Below are positions 5,192 to 5,478 of a stretch of 5,478 nt of DNA, piece by piece. A model generated the notes under the pieces. That model worked only from the letters and a program-made list of their open reading frames with translations. It did not search any database and had not been told where the DNA came from. Position 1 is the stretch's first letter; the number at the start of each line of letters is the position of its first letter. Source of the DNA: Clostridiales bacterium (GTDB lineage Bacteria > Bacillota > Clostridia > Monoglobales > Firm-18). The stretch spans positions 1 through 5,478 of the forward strand of contig JAIRSR010000121.1 of assembly GCA_031255355.1 (NCBI GenBank), given 5' to 3'. The position numbers were made by a program, and so were the translations under genes.

Positions 5192-5232
5192 CAGGCTCTA
5201 AGGACTTGTTCCGGCAATCGCGGACAAGCCTG
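5192..5232 (+). promoter_or_regulatory. Structured leader hairpin just upstream of hndD
   Basis: CTTGTTCCG (5205-5213) pairs with CG-c-GGACAAG (5219-5228) as a 9-bp stem with one bulge, one G-U pair and a GCAAT loop. The outer CAGG (5192-5195) can pair with CCTG (5229-5232). No T-tract follows, so it is not a terminator. It ends 21 nt before the hndD ATG and leaves the ribosome binding site free. A role in mRNA stability or processing between hndC and hndD is possible but inferred. Confidence 0.45.
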
Positions 5233-5239
5233 CTAAATG

Positions 5240-5246
5240 AAAGGAG
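5240..5246 (+). promoter_or_regulatory. Ribosome binding site of hndD
   Basis: AAAGGAG, with its GGAG at 5243-5246, lies 7 nt before the ATG at 5254. An identical AAAGGAG occurs at 5023-5029 directly at the hndC stop. Confidence 0.85.
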
Positions 5247-5253
5247 TATTGCA

Positions 5254-5478
5254 ATGGCTGTAAATTTGAAAATTAACAATATAGCCGTAACGGTTCCCGA
5301 GGGTACGACGATTTTAGAGGCGGCGCGGGGGGCGGGCATTGATATTCCGACGCTGTGCTACCTCAAAGATACCAACGAAATCGGCGCGTGCCGTATGTGT
5401 ATCGTGGAGGTCAAGGGCGCACGCGCCTTGCAAGCGTCGTGCGTGTATCCTGTTTCCGAGGGTATGGAAGTGCTTACC
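5254..5478 (+). CDS. hndD: [FeFe] hydrogenase catalytic subunit (HndD/HydA), N-terminal 75 codons; truncated by window end
   Basis: The ATG at 5254 follows a strong AGGAG site, and the frame is open to the last base. The visible part, MAVNLKINNIAVTVPEGTTI onward, is a plant-type [2Fe-2S] ferredoxin domain. Its ligands are C35, C46, C49 and C63 (C-x10-C-x2-C-x13-C), with the usual IPTLCYLKD and GACRMCIVEV surroundings. The same domain opens NuoG of complex I and the NAD-linked [FeFe] hydrogenases. The position after hndA, hndB and hndC points to the hydrogenase, whose H-cluster domain would lie about 200 residues further on, outside the window. The H-cluster cysteine motifs therefore cannot be checked here. 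It is separated from hndC by 229 bp, unusually far for the core subunits of one complex. A formate-dehydrogenase or NuoG-like subunit is the alternative. Confidence 0.88.
   Translation, partial: MAVNLKINNIAVTVPEGTTILEAARGAGIDIPTLCYLKDTNEIGACRMCIVEVKGARALQASCVYPVSEGMEVLT

Noticed and set aside
5192..5232. Leader hairpin as a Rho-independent terminator
   Set aside because: No T-tract follows the stem, and hndD with a good ribosome binding site begins shortly after.
1759..5478. Complex I (nuoE-nuoF-nuoG) rather than hydrogenase
   Set aside because: The interleaved GHKL and hndB genes, the N-terminal [2Fe-2S] and C-terminal 2x[4Fe-4S] fusions on the NuoF-like subunit, and the absence of other nuo genes fit the NAD-linked [FeFe] hydrogenase. 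The H-cluster itself lies beyond the window.

Overview
The window looks like a piece of chromosome from an anaerobic, fermentative Clostridia-type Bacillota with a fairly high-GC genome. Coding sequence is rich in GCG, CGG and GGC codons, while the spacers are AT-rich. Shine-Dalgarno sites are strong AGGAG/GGGAGG types, and the gene set and order are those of clostridial NAD-linked [FeFe] hydrogenase loci. This assignment is inference; there is no rRNA or other phylogenetic marker here.

Region 1 (1-1559) holds three overlapping genes on the + strand. They are the 3' part of a probable secreted stalk-domain protein (2-526), a small DRTGG-domain protein starting on a TTG inside the previous stop (523-852), and a complete PHP-family metallohydrolase starting on an ATG overlapping the DRTGG stop (849-1559). 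Spacer 1560-1758 then carries a Rho-independent terminator (1600-1624), a candidate Rex (NADH/NAD+ sensor) operator (1645-1662) and an extended -10 promoter (1668-1696).

Region 2 (1759-5478) is the hydrogenase operon: a NuoE-like [2Fe-2S] subunit (hndA/hydC), a small GHKL ATPase, a second thioredoxin-like ferredoxin subunit (hndB), the NuoF-like diaphorase subunit with FMN/NADH and several Fe-S sites (hndC/hydB), and the first 75 codons of the catalytic [FeFe]-hydrogenase subunit (hndD/hydA), cut by the window end. In characterised relatives (Thermotoga maritima HydABC, Desulfovibrio fructosovorans HndABCD) this complex couples H2 production or oxidation to NADH and ferredoxin together (electron bifurcation/confurcation). 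DRTGG, PHP and GHKL proteins recur beside such hydrogenases but, to my knowledge, have no defined role there.

The most unusual stretch is 5025-5253, between hndC and hndD. It holds a 162-bp palindromic MITE-like element (5026-5187) that begins one base after the hndC stop, followed by a structured leader in front of hndD. Together these separate the two core subunits of one complex by 229 bp. A 10-bp tandem repeat (2793-2819) separates the GHKL gene from hndB. No spacer exceeds 300 bp, and I found no tRNA, rRNA, CRISPR array or transposase.
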